Positions 9,669-18,861 are shown, counted from the stretch's first letter. The stretch is 64,000 nucleotides of DNA from PALSA-1004 sp963829085 (GCA_963829085.1 CAWHHJ010000010.1:124001-188000); one strand, 5' to 3'. Made by a program: numbers and translations. The notes: generated by a model not told the origin, from the letters alone.

Positions 9669-11198
9669 CTACCACGTATAGACGACTGTGTAGCGCAGAG
9701 TCGCCTCGGCGCCCGGTGCTATCTTTACGGGGAATTGCACGGTACGGTAATCCTGTTTCTCAAAATCATGTGTCTTCGCCGTTATCTGCCAGTTGATCCA
9801 GCGATAGAGATTTTCTTTCACGATCACGGTAACCGGCTCTTTCTTCTGATTGCGAATTTTTACTTCGATGTCTTCCGATATGCTCTTGTGCGCCGTATCG
9901 AGCTTGAAGTCGACCTGGCGCCGCTCGCCGACTACGTCGAATGCCGAGCCGAGCTTGATCGATACTTTTTCGTTCTTCGCCGTGTGATCGATGACGTCTT
10001 CACCGATGAACTCGAGCGTGCTGTCGGCACTGTCAAGCTTGCTCACGCGGATACGGCCCGCTGGCAGCGGCATACCCATGTTGTGATCTGCCGAATTGCG
10101 GAATGCGAGATACACATCGACCTTCTTGTTGGTCTGCGCACCGTAATTGCGATCGGTCACGGGACTCACGCCATAGCCATAGTGACCGGGAGTCAATCCG
10201 TAATACACGAGCGTCTTTTCGCATGGCACGTTGCGTGCGGCCGGAAACAGCTCGATCTGCTTCGTCGAATTGTCCGGTAGCGTAGTAGCGCGGCCCAACG
10301 TATAGAGGTGGTATTCGAAGAAAGTTTTTTCCGCGAAGGCATCGCGCTCCTCTGCGTTGGCGGATTTTCTCGCCATCAGCATCGGTGCGGCCGGCTGGTT
10401 CATTGGTCGCGCGCGCTGCACGTCGCCTGCCACCAGCTTCAGTTTCGCCTGCGGATAGCTTGCGCCCGACTGGTTGATGATGCTGACCCATGCACCGATA
10501 TCGAGACCGCACGTATTCGCATTGCGTCCTTCCATATACGTGACGTTATAGTCAGTCCACCATGTGAGCCCGGTCGTCTGATATGACACGCGTACCTGGT
10601 GGTTCCCTGCACGCTGCGCGTTAACGTCCCACGCCAGCGTCGGTTTCGTGATCAGCCCCCCGGGCAACTTGGGCAATGTAATTCCCGTGTTATGAGGCAG
10701 CAGCTGCAGGGTGCCATCTTCGCGCTTGAGGACCATGCCGCCGGCGGTCGACAGCAGGGTGCCGCTAAATGACTCCACCGCGTTGCCGCGCACCTGATCG
10801 ACCTTGATGGTCTGATCGATGTATCGCTGCAGCAGCTTCTCCTGGTTCACGAGGTCGAACTGGAAATTCTGCTCCACTACGCTCGTGCCGGCCGGATCGG
10901 TCAATGACTCGAACATGACGGTAGTCGGATCGATGTACGCCGCGACGTCCGAGAAGCGCACGCTGTTGCGGCCGCGTGCAAGCTCGATGTCTTTGTGCTG
11001 CCGGATAACTGCATACCCTTGAATGCTTTGTCCGCGGCCGCCGTTGCGATAGGTTTCCGGCGCCAGCGCCCCCGGCTGTAGAGTGCTGTACAAGGTCAGC
11101 GCATTTCCACTTGCTTCGGGCTCAGCCGATAAAGCGGCAAGCGAGACAGCAGCTGTGATACTGGCGGAAAGGACGCTCAAACGCGCAAGTTTTTGCAT
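9669..11198 (-). CDS. DUF4139 domain-containing secreted protein
   Basis: This 509-residue protein has a signal peptide (hydrophobic stretch at about residues 8-24, ending near 'LAALSAEPEA') and the DUF4139 pattern: an N-terminal half with 'YIDPTTVMFESL' and 'LLSTAGGMVLKREDG', a middle 'YQTTGLTWWTDYNVTY', and a beta-rich C-terminus ending 'LRYTVVYTW'. Start ATG 11198 is set by GAGGAG eight bases upstream. It is expected in the periplasm or outer surface. The family is widespread but uncharacterised. It ends 37 nt from the longer lemA reading frame, so it may share a transcript with lemA and the GIDE gene. Confidence 0.85.
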   Translation of the reverse strand: MQKLARLSVLSASITAAVSLAALSAEPEASGNALTLYSTLQPGALAPETYRNGGRGQSIQGYAVIRQHKDIELARGRNSVRFSDVAAYIDPTTVMFESLTDPAGTSVVEQNFQFDLVNQEKLLQRYIDQTIKVDQVRGNAVESFSGTLLSTAGGMVLKREDGTLQLLPHNTGITLPKLPGGLITKPTLAWDVNAQRAGNHQVRVSYQTTGLTWWTDYNVTYMEGRNANTCGLDIGAWVSIINQSGASYPQAKLKLVAGDVQRARPMNQPAAPMLMARKSANAEERDAFAEKTFFEYHLYTLGRATTLPDNSTKQIELFPAARNVPCEKTLVYYGLTPGHYGYGVSPVTDRNYGAQTNKKVDVYLAFRNSADHNMGMPLPAGRIRVSKLDSADSTLEFIGEDVIDHTAKNEKVSIKLGSAFDVVGERRQVDFKLDTAHKSISEDIEVKIRNQKKEPVTVIVKENLYRWINWQITAKTHDFEKQDYRTVQFPVKIAPGAEATLRYTVVYTW

Positions 11199-11438
11199 AA
11201 ATCGCTCCTCAAGAGATGGTTGAGGAACGGTTAAACGCTGCGCGGGCACGAACGGGGTTAAATGCCAATCGATTAACGCCCGCATGGAGGCCCGACCATG
11301 CGAGCCATGCTTTGAAGACGCGCACCGCATCGCCATCCGTGGAAAAACTTGATAAAAGCGGACGCGGTAGGTAACCTAATCAACCGTATGCCGGCTTTGC
11401 CGGCTTTCGTTTATTCAACTATAAGGCGAGAGGTCTCC

Positions 11439-11750
11439 ATGAGCAGCGAAGCCGCAGTACCCAAAGACAGACTCGTTCAGGATTTCCACAGTGTGGTTGC
11501 CGACGCAGAAGAGTTGCTCAGGACGACCGCGAGCCAGGCCGGCGAGAAGGCCGCGGCTGCGCGCGAGCGCATTCAGGAAAGCCTGCACCGCGCCAAGGTC
11601 AAACTTGCGGAGGCCGAGGACGTCATCGTGCAGAAGAGCCGGCAGGCCGCTCGCGCGACAGACGACTATGTGCATGAGAATCCGTGGATCTCGATCGGCA
11701 CTGCTGTTGGTTTCGGGCTCGTGCTTGGACTGCTGATCGGCCGTCGCTGA
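11439..11750 (+). CDS. DUF883 family (YqjD/ElaB-like) membrane-anchored protein
   Basis: This 103-residue protein has a long amphipathic helix with many Ala, Glu and Arg residues, then a C-terminal membrane helix preceded by 'DDYVHENPWISIG' and ending 'GLLIGRR'. That layout is diagnostic of the YqjD/ElaB/DUF883 family. E. coli members are tail-anchored inner-membrane proteins that bind ribosomes in stationary phase. ATG 11439 follows a GAGAGG site. Genes for YqjE-like and YqjK-like proteins follow directly, matching the E. coli yqjDEK order. This supports a three-gene operon, probably induced by stress or stationary phase. Confidence 0.9.
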   Translation: MSSEAAVPKDRLVQDFHSVVADAEELLRTTASQAGEKAAAARERIQESLHRAKVKLAEAEDVIVQKSRQAARATDDYVHENPWISIGTAVGFGLVLGLLIGRR

Positions 11751-11754
11751 TCTT

Positions 11755-12150
11755 GTGGCCGGCGACGATTCCATGGCCGGCCCTCATCCCTCCCGACTCT
11801 CCGGCTCCATCAGAAACTTTGCCGCTACATTGCTGGCGGCGGCGCGCACACGCCTCGCGCTCTTAGCCAACGAGCTGCATGCAGAACGACTGCGCGTGGG
11901 GCGGCTGCTGGTGCTGAGTGTCGGCGCGCTGTTTTTCTTTGCGTTAAGCATTGTGCTGCTCACGGTGCTCGTTATAGCTATCTGCTGGGACACCTATCGC
12001 TTCGCGGCCATCGGCGGATTCGCGCTTGCCTATATCATCGTCGGCCTGTCGCTCGCTTTCGCGGCGCGCGCTGGCGCACGCACGCCGTCTCGTCTGTTTG
12101 AGGCAAGCCTGCGTGAACTGCGCAAAGACGCCGACAGGCTTTCGGCCTGA
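11755..12150 (+). CDS. Phage-holin-like / YqjE family membrane protein
   Basis: This 131-residue protein has two strong membrane helices ('LLVLSVGALFFFALSIVLL' region and 'FAAIGGFALAYIIVGLSLAF' region) between charged ends. The N-terminal part 'ARTRLALLANELHAERLR' is typical of the YqjE/holin-3 superfamily. It starts four bases after the DUF883 gene at GTG 11755; ATG 11773 is an alternative without a better site. Despite the family name, it is almost certainly a housekeeping envelope protein here, because it sits in a yqjDEK-type operon and no phage genes are near. The exact role is unknown. Confidence 0.82.
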   Translation: MAGDDSMAGPHPSRLSGSIRNFAATLLAAARTRLALLANELHAERLRVGRLLVLSVGALFFFALSIVLLTVLVIAICWDTYRFAAIGGFALAYIIVGLSLAFAARAGARTPSRLFEASLRELRKDADRLSA

Positions 12151-12158
12151 AGCACGGC

Positions 12159-12503
12159 ATGTCGGTGCAGGAAATCATGCTCGAGCGCGGACAGCTGCTC
12201 GCCACGTGCGCTGCGCAGCGAGATGAACTCACACGCGCAGTTCAGACGTGGCAGGGTCCGCTTAGAATCGCAGACGGTGCGCTCGTTACGGCCAATTACT
12301 TGCGTGAGCATCCTGCCGCGCTCGCAGCAGTCGTCACACTGTCTGCGGCCGCTGGCCCGCGGGGCATCTGGCGCTCCGCGCGACGCGCCATGGTCGTATG
12401 GCGCACTCTGCGTATCTTTCGCGGATTCACCTTACGACAGGCGACAGACAACAGCGGTGATACCGCAAGCACAGGGCCGTTTGCACGTTGGCTAAGGGAG
12501 TGA
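12159..12503 (+). CDS. YqjK-like family protein
   Basis: This 114-residue basic protein is the third member of the yqjDEK-type operon, starting eight bases after the YqjE-like gene. The N-terminus 'ERGQLLATCAAQRDEL' matches the YqjK-like pattern (ERR..L...CA.QR..L). A central hydrophobic part is seen at about 'PAALAAVVTLSAAAGP', followed by an Arg-rich C-terminus. The function is unknown; position and small size suggest a partner of the two membrane proteins upstream. Confidence 0.75.
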   Translation: MSVQEIMLERGQLLATCAAQRDELTRAVQTWQGPLRIADGALVTANYLREHPAALAAVVTLSAAAGPRGIWRSARRAMVVWRTLRIFRGFTLRQATDNSGDTASTGPFARWLRE

Positions 12504-12657
12504 CGCAGTAGTCTGCCCGTACGCTACAGCCGGCGGGAGCCAGAACTGACAGCACCCGATGCTAAAATCGTGTGTAGACCCGCACCAACGGGGAGACGTG
12601 TGCGGTCATTGATGGATCTTTGTCGCTGCTTCACGATATGAAACGCAGAGGGCATGC

Positions 12658-13899
12658 ATGAAAGACAGATCGAAAGCGGCGTACAACATCGCGGATCTGC
12701 GTGAGATCGCGCGCCGCAGGTTGCCGCGCGGCTTGTTCGAGTTCGTCGATCGCGGCAGCGAAGATGAAGTTGCTCTGCGCAACAACCGTGCGGCCTTCGA
12801 GAAAATTAAACTAAAGCCGCATACACTCGTCGACGTGTCCGCGCGCAATCAGCACATAACGCTTTTCGGCAAGCAGCACACGATGCCGATCATCATCGCG
12901 CCAACGGGAACCGCGGGCCTCATGTGGCATGAAGGCGAAATTGCGCTCGCGCGCGCGGCGGCGGCGGCCGGCATTCCCTGCACACTCGCGACCGGCTCGA
13001 TGACCGCGATGGAAAAGGTGATGACGGAAGCAGGCGGCACGCTCTGGTTCCAGCTTTATATGTGGCCCGACCGGTCAATGTCGCATAAGCTGGTGGAGCG
13101 CGCGCGGGTCGCCGGGTATGAAGCACTGGTCGTGACGGTGGATGGCGCCGCGTCGGCAAATCGCGAATACAACCTGCGCAATGGCTTCACAATCCCTTTC
13201 AGTTTCACTCGGCGCAACGTCATCGATGTCCTGACTCATCCGGGCTGGCTGGTGAACGTGCTCGCACGTTACATGATGACGACGGGGATGCCGCGTTACG
13301 AGAACTATCCGACTGAGCTCAAGAATAAAATTACCGCCGCGCCGATGGGCCGCTCGATGATGAAAAACGATTCGCTCGATTGGAGCGATCTGCGCGAGCT
13401 GCGGCGGCTGTGGCCGCATAAACTGGTGGTCAAGGGCATTCTTCATCCGCAGGACGCAGTGCTTGCTGCTGAATGCGGTGCGGATGCTGTCATTGTGTCC
13501 AATCACGGCGGGCGCAATCTGGATAGTTCGCCTGCCCCCATTGACGTTCTGCCGGAGGTGGTCGACGCGGTCGGGCATCGCATCGCCGTCCTGGTGGACA
13601 GCGGCTTCAGGCGCGGCAGCGATGTCGTGAAAGCACTCGCGCTGGGTGCCCATGCTGTCCTCATCGGACGCGCAACCTTGTACGGAACGGCGGCTGCCGG
13701 CGAGTCAGGTGCAGCACGCGCGATCAATCTCTTTCGCGAAGAGATCGATCGCGTGATGGCATTGATCGGGCGCCGGACAGTCACGGAGCTGACTCGCGAC
13801 TGTCTGATTCTTCCCTCGACCGCATCGACAAGCGCGTCCTCGACATCAAAGGCCGCATTACGACTGCTCGATACTGCGCGGGTGTCTGCTGAGAGCTGA
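12658..13899 (+). CDS. FMN-dependent alpha-hydroxy-acid oxidase/dehydrogenase
   Basis: This 413-residue protein belongs to the L-lactate dehydrogenase/glycolate oxidase/mandelate dehydrogenase family (TIM barrel, FMN). Signs are the N-terminal 'ARRRLPRGLFEFVDRGSED', the FMN-contacting 'IIAPTGTAG', 'WFQLYMWPDRS', the substrate-binding and proton-abstracting His in 'SNHGGRNLD', and the phosphate-binding 'VDSGFRRGSDVVKAL' with 'GAHAVLIGRA'. It oxidises an (S)-2-hydroxy acid to the 2-oxo acid, passing electrons to the respiratory chain or to oxygen. No neighbour identifies the substrate. The C-terminal 30 residues are rich in Ser and Ala and less conserved. Confidence 0.9.
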   Translation: MKDRSKAAYNIADLREIARRRLPRGLFEFVDRGSEDEVALRNNRAAFEKIKLKPHTLVDVSARNQHITLFGKQHTMPIIIAPTGTAGLMWHEGEIALARAAAAAGIPCTLATGSMTAMEKVMTEAGGTLWFQLYMWPDRSMSHKLVERARVAGYEALVVTVDGAASANREYNLRNGFTIPFSFTRRNVIDVLTHPGWLVNVLARYMMTTGMPRYENYPTELKNKITAAPMGRSMMKNDSLDWSDLRELRRLWPHKLVVKGILHPQDAVLAAECGADAVIVSNHGGRNLDSSPAPIDVLPEVVDAVGHRIAVLVDSGFRRGSDVVKALALGAHAVLIGRATLYGTAAAGESGAARAINLFREEIDRVMALIGRRTVTELTRDCLILPSTASTSASSTSKAALRLLDTARVSAES

Positions 13900-13934
13900 A
13901 GCAATCACGGCCATCGGGCGCCAAGGGTGACGTC

Positions 13935-14516
13935 ATGTGGTACCTGATGGGACTCATTCTTGTCAGCGGTGCAATTGGCGCTTTCGTGGTCGGCGCTCAT
14001 CGCGGCAAGCAGCGCGTGCGCGATGCCGAGCGTGAATTGCAGGTCGCGGCGTTGCTTGCAAAACTGAAGCCTGGCACGAGCGAGACTCTCACCGCAGTGC
14101 CGGTTCAGGCGAGGTCGGTCGCAGTATCGGAGCACGCGGCGCCGGTGTTCATACGAAAACAACGGCTACTGCCCCAGCGCCAAGCGCTGCTGTATCTCGT
14201 TTTCAGGGCGGGATTGCCGGACCACGAAATCTTTGCGAGCGTTAGGCTCGCCGAAGTGCTCGACATTTCACCGGCGGTGCCGCCGATTGAGCGCGAGCAA
14301 AAGGTGCGCAAACTTGCGCAGCGGCGCCTTGATCTTGTTATATGCAACAAGGCGCTCGAAGTAGTCGCTGTGGTGTTGCTTGATGCTGGTGGCACGGGAT
14401 CCGATGCAACGCGTTTCACAGCGCAGTGTCTTGAAGCAGCCGCTATCCGGCTCGTGACCATCGACCCTGTCAAGCTACCGCGGCACGGTCAAGTGCGCGC
14501 GCTCGTCTACGGCTGA
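13935..14516 (+). CDS. DUF2726 domain-containing membrane-anchored protein
   Basis: This 193-residue protein has an N-terminal membrane helix (residues 2-20), a short linker, and then a domain with 'LLPQRQALLYLVFRAGLPDHEIFASVRLAEVLD' features, 'RRLDLVICNKALEVVAVVLLDA' and a C-terminal 'AAAIRLVTIDP'. That resembles DUF2726, a restriction-endonuclease-like fold seen in topoisomerase-associated and membrane-anchored bacterial proteins. The usual 'D...EL.' nuclease residues are only partly kept (D at 'LDLVIC', but VVLLD instead of an acidic pair), so activity is doubtful. It starts 35 bases after the hydroxy-acid oxidase gene. Confidence 0.65.
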   Translation: MWYLMGLILVSGAIGAFVVGAHRGKQRVRDAERELQVAALLAKLKPGTSETLTAVPVQARSVAVSEHAAPVFIRKQRLLPQRQALLYLVFRAGLPDHEIFASVRLAEVLDISPAVPPIEREQKVRKLAQRRLDLVICNKALEVVAVVLLDAGGTGSDATRFTAQCLEAAAIRLVTIDPVKLPRHGQVRALVYG

Positions 14517-14592
14517 CGGCGGCACGCTATCGCACACGGAGCGTGCGCGAGAGCGGATGTTCGCGAACTGATGCACGTCTGCAACGCCGCCA

Positions 14593-15735
14593 ATGAACCG
14601 CACGTGGGACATTTTTTGCTCTGTTGTCGATAACTTCGGTGACATCGGCGTGTGCTGGCGGCTCGCGCGTCAGCTTTCGCTCGAGCTTCAGCAGAGCGTG
14701 CGCTTGTGGGTCGATGATCTCTCAGCGTTTCACCGCATTAATCACGCGGTCGATCCTGCGTCGGCAGCGCAAACAGTATCTGACGTCGACATCAGGCGAT
14801 GGCAGGAAATCAATCCCGACGTCGAGCCCGCTCAAATCGTAGTCGAAGGTTTCGGCGCCAAGCTTCCTGAGCGTTATATCACTGCCATGGCTGAACACGC
14901 ACCGGCGCCCATATGGATCAATCTCGAGTACTTGAGCGCGGAACAATGGGTGGAGGGCTGCCACAGCATGCCGTCGCCGCACCCGAACTTGCCGCTGATC
15001 AAATATTTTTTCTTTCCGGGCTTTACTCCTGGCACTGGCGGACTGCTGATGGAAACGGGGATCGCGGACCGGCGTGACGGCTTTCAGGGCGACCGCGCGG
15101 CCGTTGACGCGTTCTGGCAAGAACTGGCCATTGCGTCGCCTCGGGATGGAGAGCTGCGCTGCTCACTGTTCTGCTACGAGAATGCGGCGTTGCCCGTGCT
15201 CGTCGACGCCTGGGCCGCAGGCGTGATTGCCACTGTTTGTGTCGTGCCATGCGGCAAGGCTCTCGAGCAACTGGCGGCTCTTACAGGCGAAGACCTCGTG
15301 CCCGGTTCACGCATGGTCCGCGGCCAGTTGACGATTCACGCTTTGCCTTTCCTCGATATGGACCGGTATGACCGCCTGCTGTGGGCTTGCGACATCAATT
15401 TTGTGCGTGGCGAGGACTCTTTCGTGCGCGCGCAAATCGCGGGCGGCCCGCTCATATGGCAGGCGTACCCGCAAGGCGGCGATGCGCATCTTGTCAAGGC
15501 ATCGGCATTCATTGAGCGCTACGTCTCGGGTGCAGATACGGCAACCGCACTCGCCATTCGCACGCTCAATATGAATTGGAATGAGCAGTCCGCGGCAACC
15601 GGAGATGCGTGGGCGACGTTTATCGCAAGGCGCACGACCGTTGCCGCTCACGCGCGGGCTTGGGCAGCGCGAATCACCGCTGGCGGCAGTCTTGCCCATA
15701 ACCTGGCGGGATTCTGCGAAGATCGGCTAAAATAG
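14593..15735 (+). CDS. earP: Protein-arginine rhamnosyltransferase EarP
   Basis: This 380-residue GT-B glycosyltransferase (formerly DUF2331) transfers rhamnose from dTDP-rhamnose to Arg32 of elongation factor P. The N-terminal 'SVVDNFGDIGVCWRLARQL' carries the two catalytic aspartates D13 and D17, and the 'RGEDSFVRAQ' motif near residue 270 carries the nucleotide-binding Glu. The next gene, 32 bases downstream, is efp with Arg at the modified position, the standard earP-efp pairing in beta- and some gammaproteobacteria. The reading frame is intact. Confidence 0.97.
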   Translation: MNRTWDIFCSVVDNFGDIGVCWRLARQLSLELQQSVRLWVDDLSAFHRINHAVDPASAAQTVSDVDIRRWQEINPDVEPAQIVVEGFGAKLPERYITAMAEHAPAPIWINLEYLSAEQWVEGCHSMPSPHPNLPLIKYFFFPGFTPGTGGLLMETGIADRRDGFQGDRAAVDAFWQELAIASPRDGELRCSLFCYENAALPVLVDAWAAGVIATVCVVPCGKALEQLAALTGEDLVPGSRMVRGQLTIHALPFLDMDRYDRLLWACDINFVRGEDSFVRAQIAGGPLIWQAYPQGGDAHLVKASAFIERYVSGADTATALAIRTLNMNWNEQSAATGDAWATFIARRTTVAAHARAWAARITAGGSLAHNLAGFCEDRLK

Positions 15736-15767
15736 CGGGTTTTTATTTATATAGCCGCGGGACAATC

Positions 15768-16322
15768 ATGAAAATCGCACAAGAAGTGAGGGCGGGCAAC
15801 GTCATCATGCTCGGCAAGGATCCGATGGTCGTGCAGAAGGCGGAATTCTCGAAATCCGGACGCAACGCTTCAGTGGTCAAGATGAAGATGCGTAATCTGC
15901 TGACCGGCGCACCTACGGAAAGCGTCTATCGGGCGGACGACAAGTTCGAAATGGTGGTGCTCGAACGCAAAGAAGTAACCTACTCTTATTATTCCGATCC
16001 GATGTACGTGTTCATGGACTCCGAGTACAACCAGCACGAAATCGAAAAAGAGAACATGGGCGAAGCGCTCAATTATCTTGAAGAAGGCATGCCGTGCGAG
16101 GTGGTGTTCTACAACGATCGCCCGATCTCCGTAGAGATCCCGCAATCCCTCGAACGCGAAATCGAATATACGGAACCAGCAGTGCGCGGCGACACTTCAG
16201 GTAAGGTGCTAAAGCCCGCGCGTTTGAAGACAGGATTCAATGTGCAGGTGCCGCTCTTCTGCGCGACCGGCGACAAAATAGAGATCGACACGCGCACCGG
16301 CGAATACCGTCGCCGCGTATAG
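15768..16322 (+). CDS. efp: Elongation factor P (Arg32 type)
   Basis: This 184-residue EF-P relieves ribosome stalling at proline stretches. The loop 'EFSKSGRNAS' places Arg at position 32, the residue rhamnosylated by EarP; lysine-type EF-P would have Lys and need EpmA/EpmB. The three beta-barrel domains are complete, ending in the conserved 'GDKIEIDTRTGEYRRRV'. The short AT-rich spacer before it (TTTTTATTTATATAG at about 15741-15755) could hold a -10 box in addition to read-through from earP. Confidence 0.98.
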   Translation: MKIAQEVRAGNVIMLGKDPMVVQKAEFSKSGRNASVVKMKMRNLLTGAPTESVYRADDKFEMVVLERKEVTYSYYSDPMYVFMDSEYNQHEIEKENMGEALNYLEEGMPCEVVFYNDRPISVEIPQSLEREIEYTEPAVRGDTSGKVLKPARLKTGFNVQVPLFCATGDKIEIDTRTGEYRRRV

Positions 16323-16337
16323 CGCGAACTCCGAACG

Positions 16338-16535
16338 CTACACGTGGTGCGACGTCCTTGCGCGATCAAGGACGCCGACAACCTTGAACGTCGGCGCGGT
16401 AACCGGTTCAAGTATTGGCTCCAGTTCGTTTGCCGCACCGCAGGTCGGACAATGCGCGTACCACATCCCGCTCACGAGCTGCGGGATGCCGAGCTTGAAT
16501 GGCATAAGGCATTTAGCGCAGTAAAGGAGTTGCAT
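16338..16535 (-). CDS. Small zinc-ribbon protein
   Basis: This 65-residue protein has two CxxC pairs, 'CAKC' near residue 6 and 'CPTC' near residue 29, spaced as a zinc ribbon. The tail is acidic and hydrophobic and ends 'RARTSHHV'. ATG 16535 is chosen because GGGGAAAGG precedes it; an ATG at 16550 lacks a site. It converges on efp with only 15 bases between stops. The role is unknown; single zinc ribbons of this size often bind nucleic acid or a protein partner. I see no specific family. Confidence 0.65.
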   Translation of the reverse strand: MQLLYCAKCLMPFKLGIPQLVSGMWYAHCPTCGAANELEPILEPVTAPTFKVVGVLDRARTSHHV

Positions 16536-16836
16536 CGCCTTTCCCCTCATGTTTTTCGCGGATTATCCGGCTCGCTTCTATATGTAACTGTACGCTATCC
16601 CACACTGAGCCCAAAGAGCCTCGCCTCACATAAGAAAGGCACCGTCGCCGTTTGGCATCCGTGTCATGTATGGGATGTTTGCGCTGCGCACGGAGCGTTT
16701 CGCGCTCCTCGCTTGACGCGCGGCTTGCGGCGGGAGTAATCTTGCCGCCGTGGGGACTTTGCAGATTCCCCGCCGTCGTTAAGACGCCCCTCAGCGTCCA
16801 AATCTGCTTCTACCCGTTTAGACGGAGTCAGAAGCC
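16536..16836. other. Intergenic region upstream of ornithine-cyclodeaminase-like gene
   Basis: No convincing gene is present. A GC-rich inverted repeat (GGGGA ... TCCCC, about 16752-16772) with a short spacer lies roughly 65 bases upstream of the next start and could be an operator or an attenuator. Promoters for both divergent neighbours probably lie here. Confidence 0.4.
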
Positions 16837-17886
16837 ATGGACGCAGCAACCAACAACTCGCATATATCACCGGCGTTAAGCGCCACAAGCGCGTCTCATG
16901 CCTGCACGCTGATGCTCGCCCGCAGCGACGTCGAGCGGCTGCTGACCGTTGACGAGTGTATTTCAGCGGTCGAGCATGCGTTCGGTGAACATGCGCTCGG
17001 CAAGACGGCGCCGCCGGGCATACTCGGCATGCATGTGCCTGATGGCAGCTTTCACATTAAGGCCGCACTCCTCACGCGCGATCGCGCCTACTTCGCGGCG
17101 AAGGTTAATGCGAACTTTCCGGGTAACCCATCGCACCATGGGCTGCCGACCATTCAGGGCGTAGTCGTCTTATGCGACGCTGCCAATGGTGTACCACTTG
17201 CCGTATTGGATTCGATCGCGCTCACTGCTTTGCGAACGGCGGCTGCGACCGCTGTAGCGGCGAAGTACCTGGCGCGCCAGAACTCGCGCACTGCGCTGAT
17301 TTGCGGTTGCGGTGTCCAAGCGGCTGCGCAACTGCGTGCGCTCACAAGCGTTAGCCGCCTCGAGCGCATCTATGCTTACGATCTTGATGCTCAAAGAGCT
17401 GCGGCATTCGCTGCATTGCTGCAAGGTGAGACGCGAGTTCCGATAACACCGGTTGCGGATCTGGCCGCAGCAGTCGCTGCCAGCGACATCGTGATCACAT
17501 GCACGACGGCACGCCGCTATTTCATTGAACATGCAATGGTGCGACCGGGTACCTTCATCGCCGGCGTCGGCGCCGATAACGAAGACAAGCAGGAGCTCGA
17601 TCCGCAACTGCTGGCAGCGAGTACGGTAGTCGCGGATTCGATCGACCAATGCGCTGTCATTGGCGATCTTCATCACGCCATTGCGGCGAAGGCGATGTCG
17701 CGCACGGACGTTCATGCGGAGCTCGGCCAGATCGTGGCCGGTATCAAGCCGGCACGCTGCAGTCCCGAACAAATCATTGTGTTCGATTCAACCGGCACTG
17801 CGCTGCAGGACGTTGCAGCGGCGGTTGCCGTATATCGAAGGGCGCTCGAGCATCAACGCGGCGCCGCTTTTTCGTTCAACGCCTGA
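16837..17886 (+). CDS. Ornithine cyclodeaminase / mu-crystallin family protein
   Basis: This 349-residue protein belongs to the OCD/mu-crystallin family of NAD(P)-dependent enzymes. These include ornithine cyclodeaminase, alanine dehydrogenase and imine reductases. Signs are the N-terminal 'LTVDECISAVEHAF', 'FHIKAALL', 'AAKVNANFPGN', the Rossmann motif 'ALICGCGVQAAAQL' and 'SDIVITCTTAR'. The Rossmann core reads GCGVQA, close to the usual GxGxQA. It ends 18 bases before the SOD-rhodanese gene. The substrate cannot be assigned. Confidence 0.88.
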   Translation: MDAATNNSHISPALSATSASHACTLMLARSDVERLLTVDECISAVEHAFGEHALGKTAPPGILGMHVPDGSFHIKAALLTRDRAYFAAKVNANFPGNPSHHGLPTIQGVVVLCDAANGVPLAVLDSIALTALRTAAATAVAAKYLARQNSRTALICGCGVQAAAQLRALTSVSRLERIYAYDLDAQRAAAFAALLQGETRVPITPVADLAAAVAASDIVITCTTARRYFIEHAMVRPGTFIAGVGADNEDKQELDPQLLAASTVVADSIDQCAVIGDLHHAIAAKAMSRTDVHAELGQIVAGIKPARCSPEQIIVFDSTGTALQDVAAAVAVYRRALEHQRGAAFSFNA

Positions 17887-17904
17887 CCAACTCTGGAGAG
17901 TGAA

Positions 17905-18861
17905 ATGAGATACCAACTAAAACCGATATTCTGTCGCCCCTGGACGTTAAACAGCCTTTCGCCCCGGCTGATCGAGAGCCACTATGAAAACCATTACGGC
18001 GGAGCGTTGCGCCGCCTTAACTCGATTACGGAAAAGCTCGAATCGCTCGACTTTGCGACGACACCGCCTTACGTCATCAATGGTCTTAAGCGCGAAGAAT
18101 TGACGGCACTCAATTCAACGCTGCTGCACGAGCTGTATTTTGCGAGTATGGGCGGGGAGGGCGGCAAACCAACCGGCCCGATCGCGGACGCACTTGCACG
18201 CGACTTCGGGTCGGTAGAGCGGTGGAAGAGTGAATTCGTGGCGATGGGCTACGCGCTGAGCGGCGGTTCTGGCTGGGTGCTGCTCACGCACATACCGCGC
18301 GATCGCCGGCTGATCAACCAGTTCGCGTCGGAGCACAGCCAGGCAGTGGCGTCGGGAATACCGATTCTTGCGCTCGATATGTATGAGCATGCTTACCACA
18401 TCGACTTCGGCGCAAACGCGAAGGCTTATGTGGGTACTTTCCTGCGCAATATCGATTGGAAGGGCGTCGAGGGCCGGCTCGAGGACGCCACCCGTGTCGA
18501 GCCGCCGCGTCCGCTCGAGCAGCCGGAGTTCGGCGACCTGCCGGGCGTCGCCGTCGAGGAAGTTAAAACGATGCTGGATACCGGCAGGCCGGTTCAGTTC
18601 ATTGATGCGCGACCACAGCACTTTGTTGCGCGCACGCAGGACATCATCGAGGGCGCGACATGGCGCGACCCCGAGCGCGTCAAGGATTGGGCGGGGGAGC
18701 TGTCGAAATCGGATCCGGTAGTAGTATTTTGTGCATATGGTTTCCATGTCGGGTGCAAGACCGCTATAGCGCTGCGTGATATGGGCTTCGATGCCAAATA
18801 CATGAAAGGCGGTCATTCCGCGTGGCGTGCCATCGGCGGTCCGGTAAAGATGCATGCGTGA
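17905..18861 (+). CDS. Fe/Mn superoxide dismutase-rhodanese fusion (ChrC-like)
   Basis: This 318-residue protein has two domains. Residues 1-195 are an iron/manganese superoxide dismutase with metal ligands H26, H75, D158 and H162 at the classical spacing ('LLHELYF', 'LDMYEHAYH'). Residues 210-318 are a rhodanese domain with 'QFIDARPQHF' and the active-site Cys276 in 'FCAYGFHVGC'. It lies 51 bases upstream of chrA. In several chromate-resistance operons the chrC gene codes for an iron SOD, so this is probably a ChrC-type protein that removes superoxide formed when chromate is reduced inside the cell (known for the family; inferred here). The rhodanese part may handle sulfane sulfur. GAGAGTGA precedes ATG 17905. 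Confidence 0.9.
   Translation: MRYQLKPIFCRPWTLNSLSPRLIESHYENHYGGALRRLNSITEKLESLDFATTPPYVINGLKREELTALNSTLLHELYFASMGGEGGKPTGPIADALARDFGSVERWKSEFVAMGYALSGGSGWVLLTHIPRDRRLINQFASEHSQAVASGIPILALDMYEHAYHIDFGANAKAYVGTFLRNIDWKGVEGRLEDATRVEPPRPLEQPEFGDLPGVAVEEVKTMLDTGRPVQFIDARPQHFVARTQDIIEGATWRDPERVKDWAGELSKSDPVVVFCAYGFHVGCKTAIALRDMGFDAKYMKGGHSAWRAIGGPVKMHA

Noticed and set aside
9456..10280. A 274-codon rightward open frame opposite lemA and DUF4139
   Set aside because: The leftward genes have signal peptides, ribosome sites and family motifs; the rightward frame has none.
11755..12150. Phage origin for the holin-like protein
   Set aside because: It sits in a yqjDEK-type operon with no phage genes nearby.
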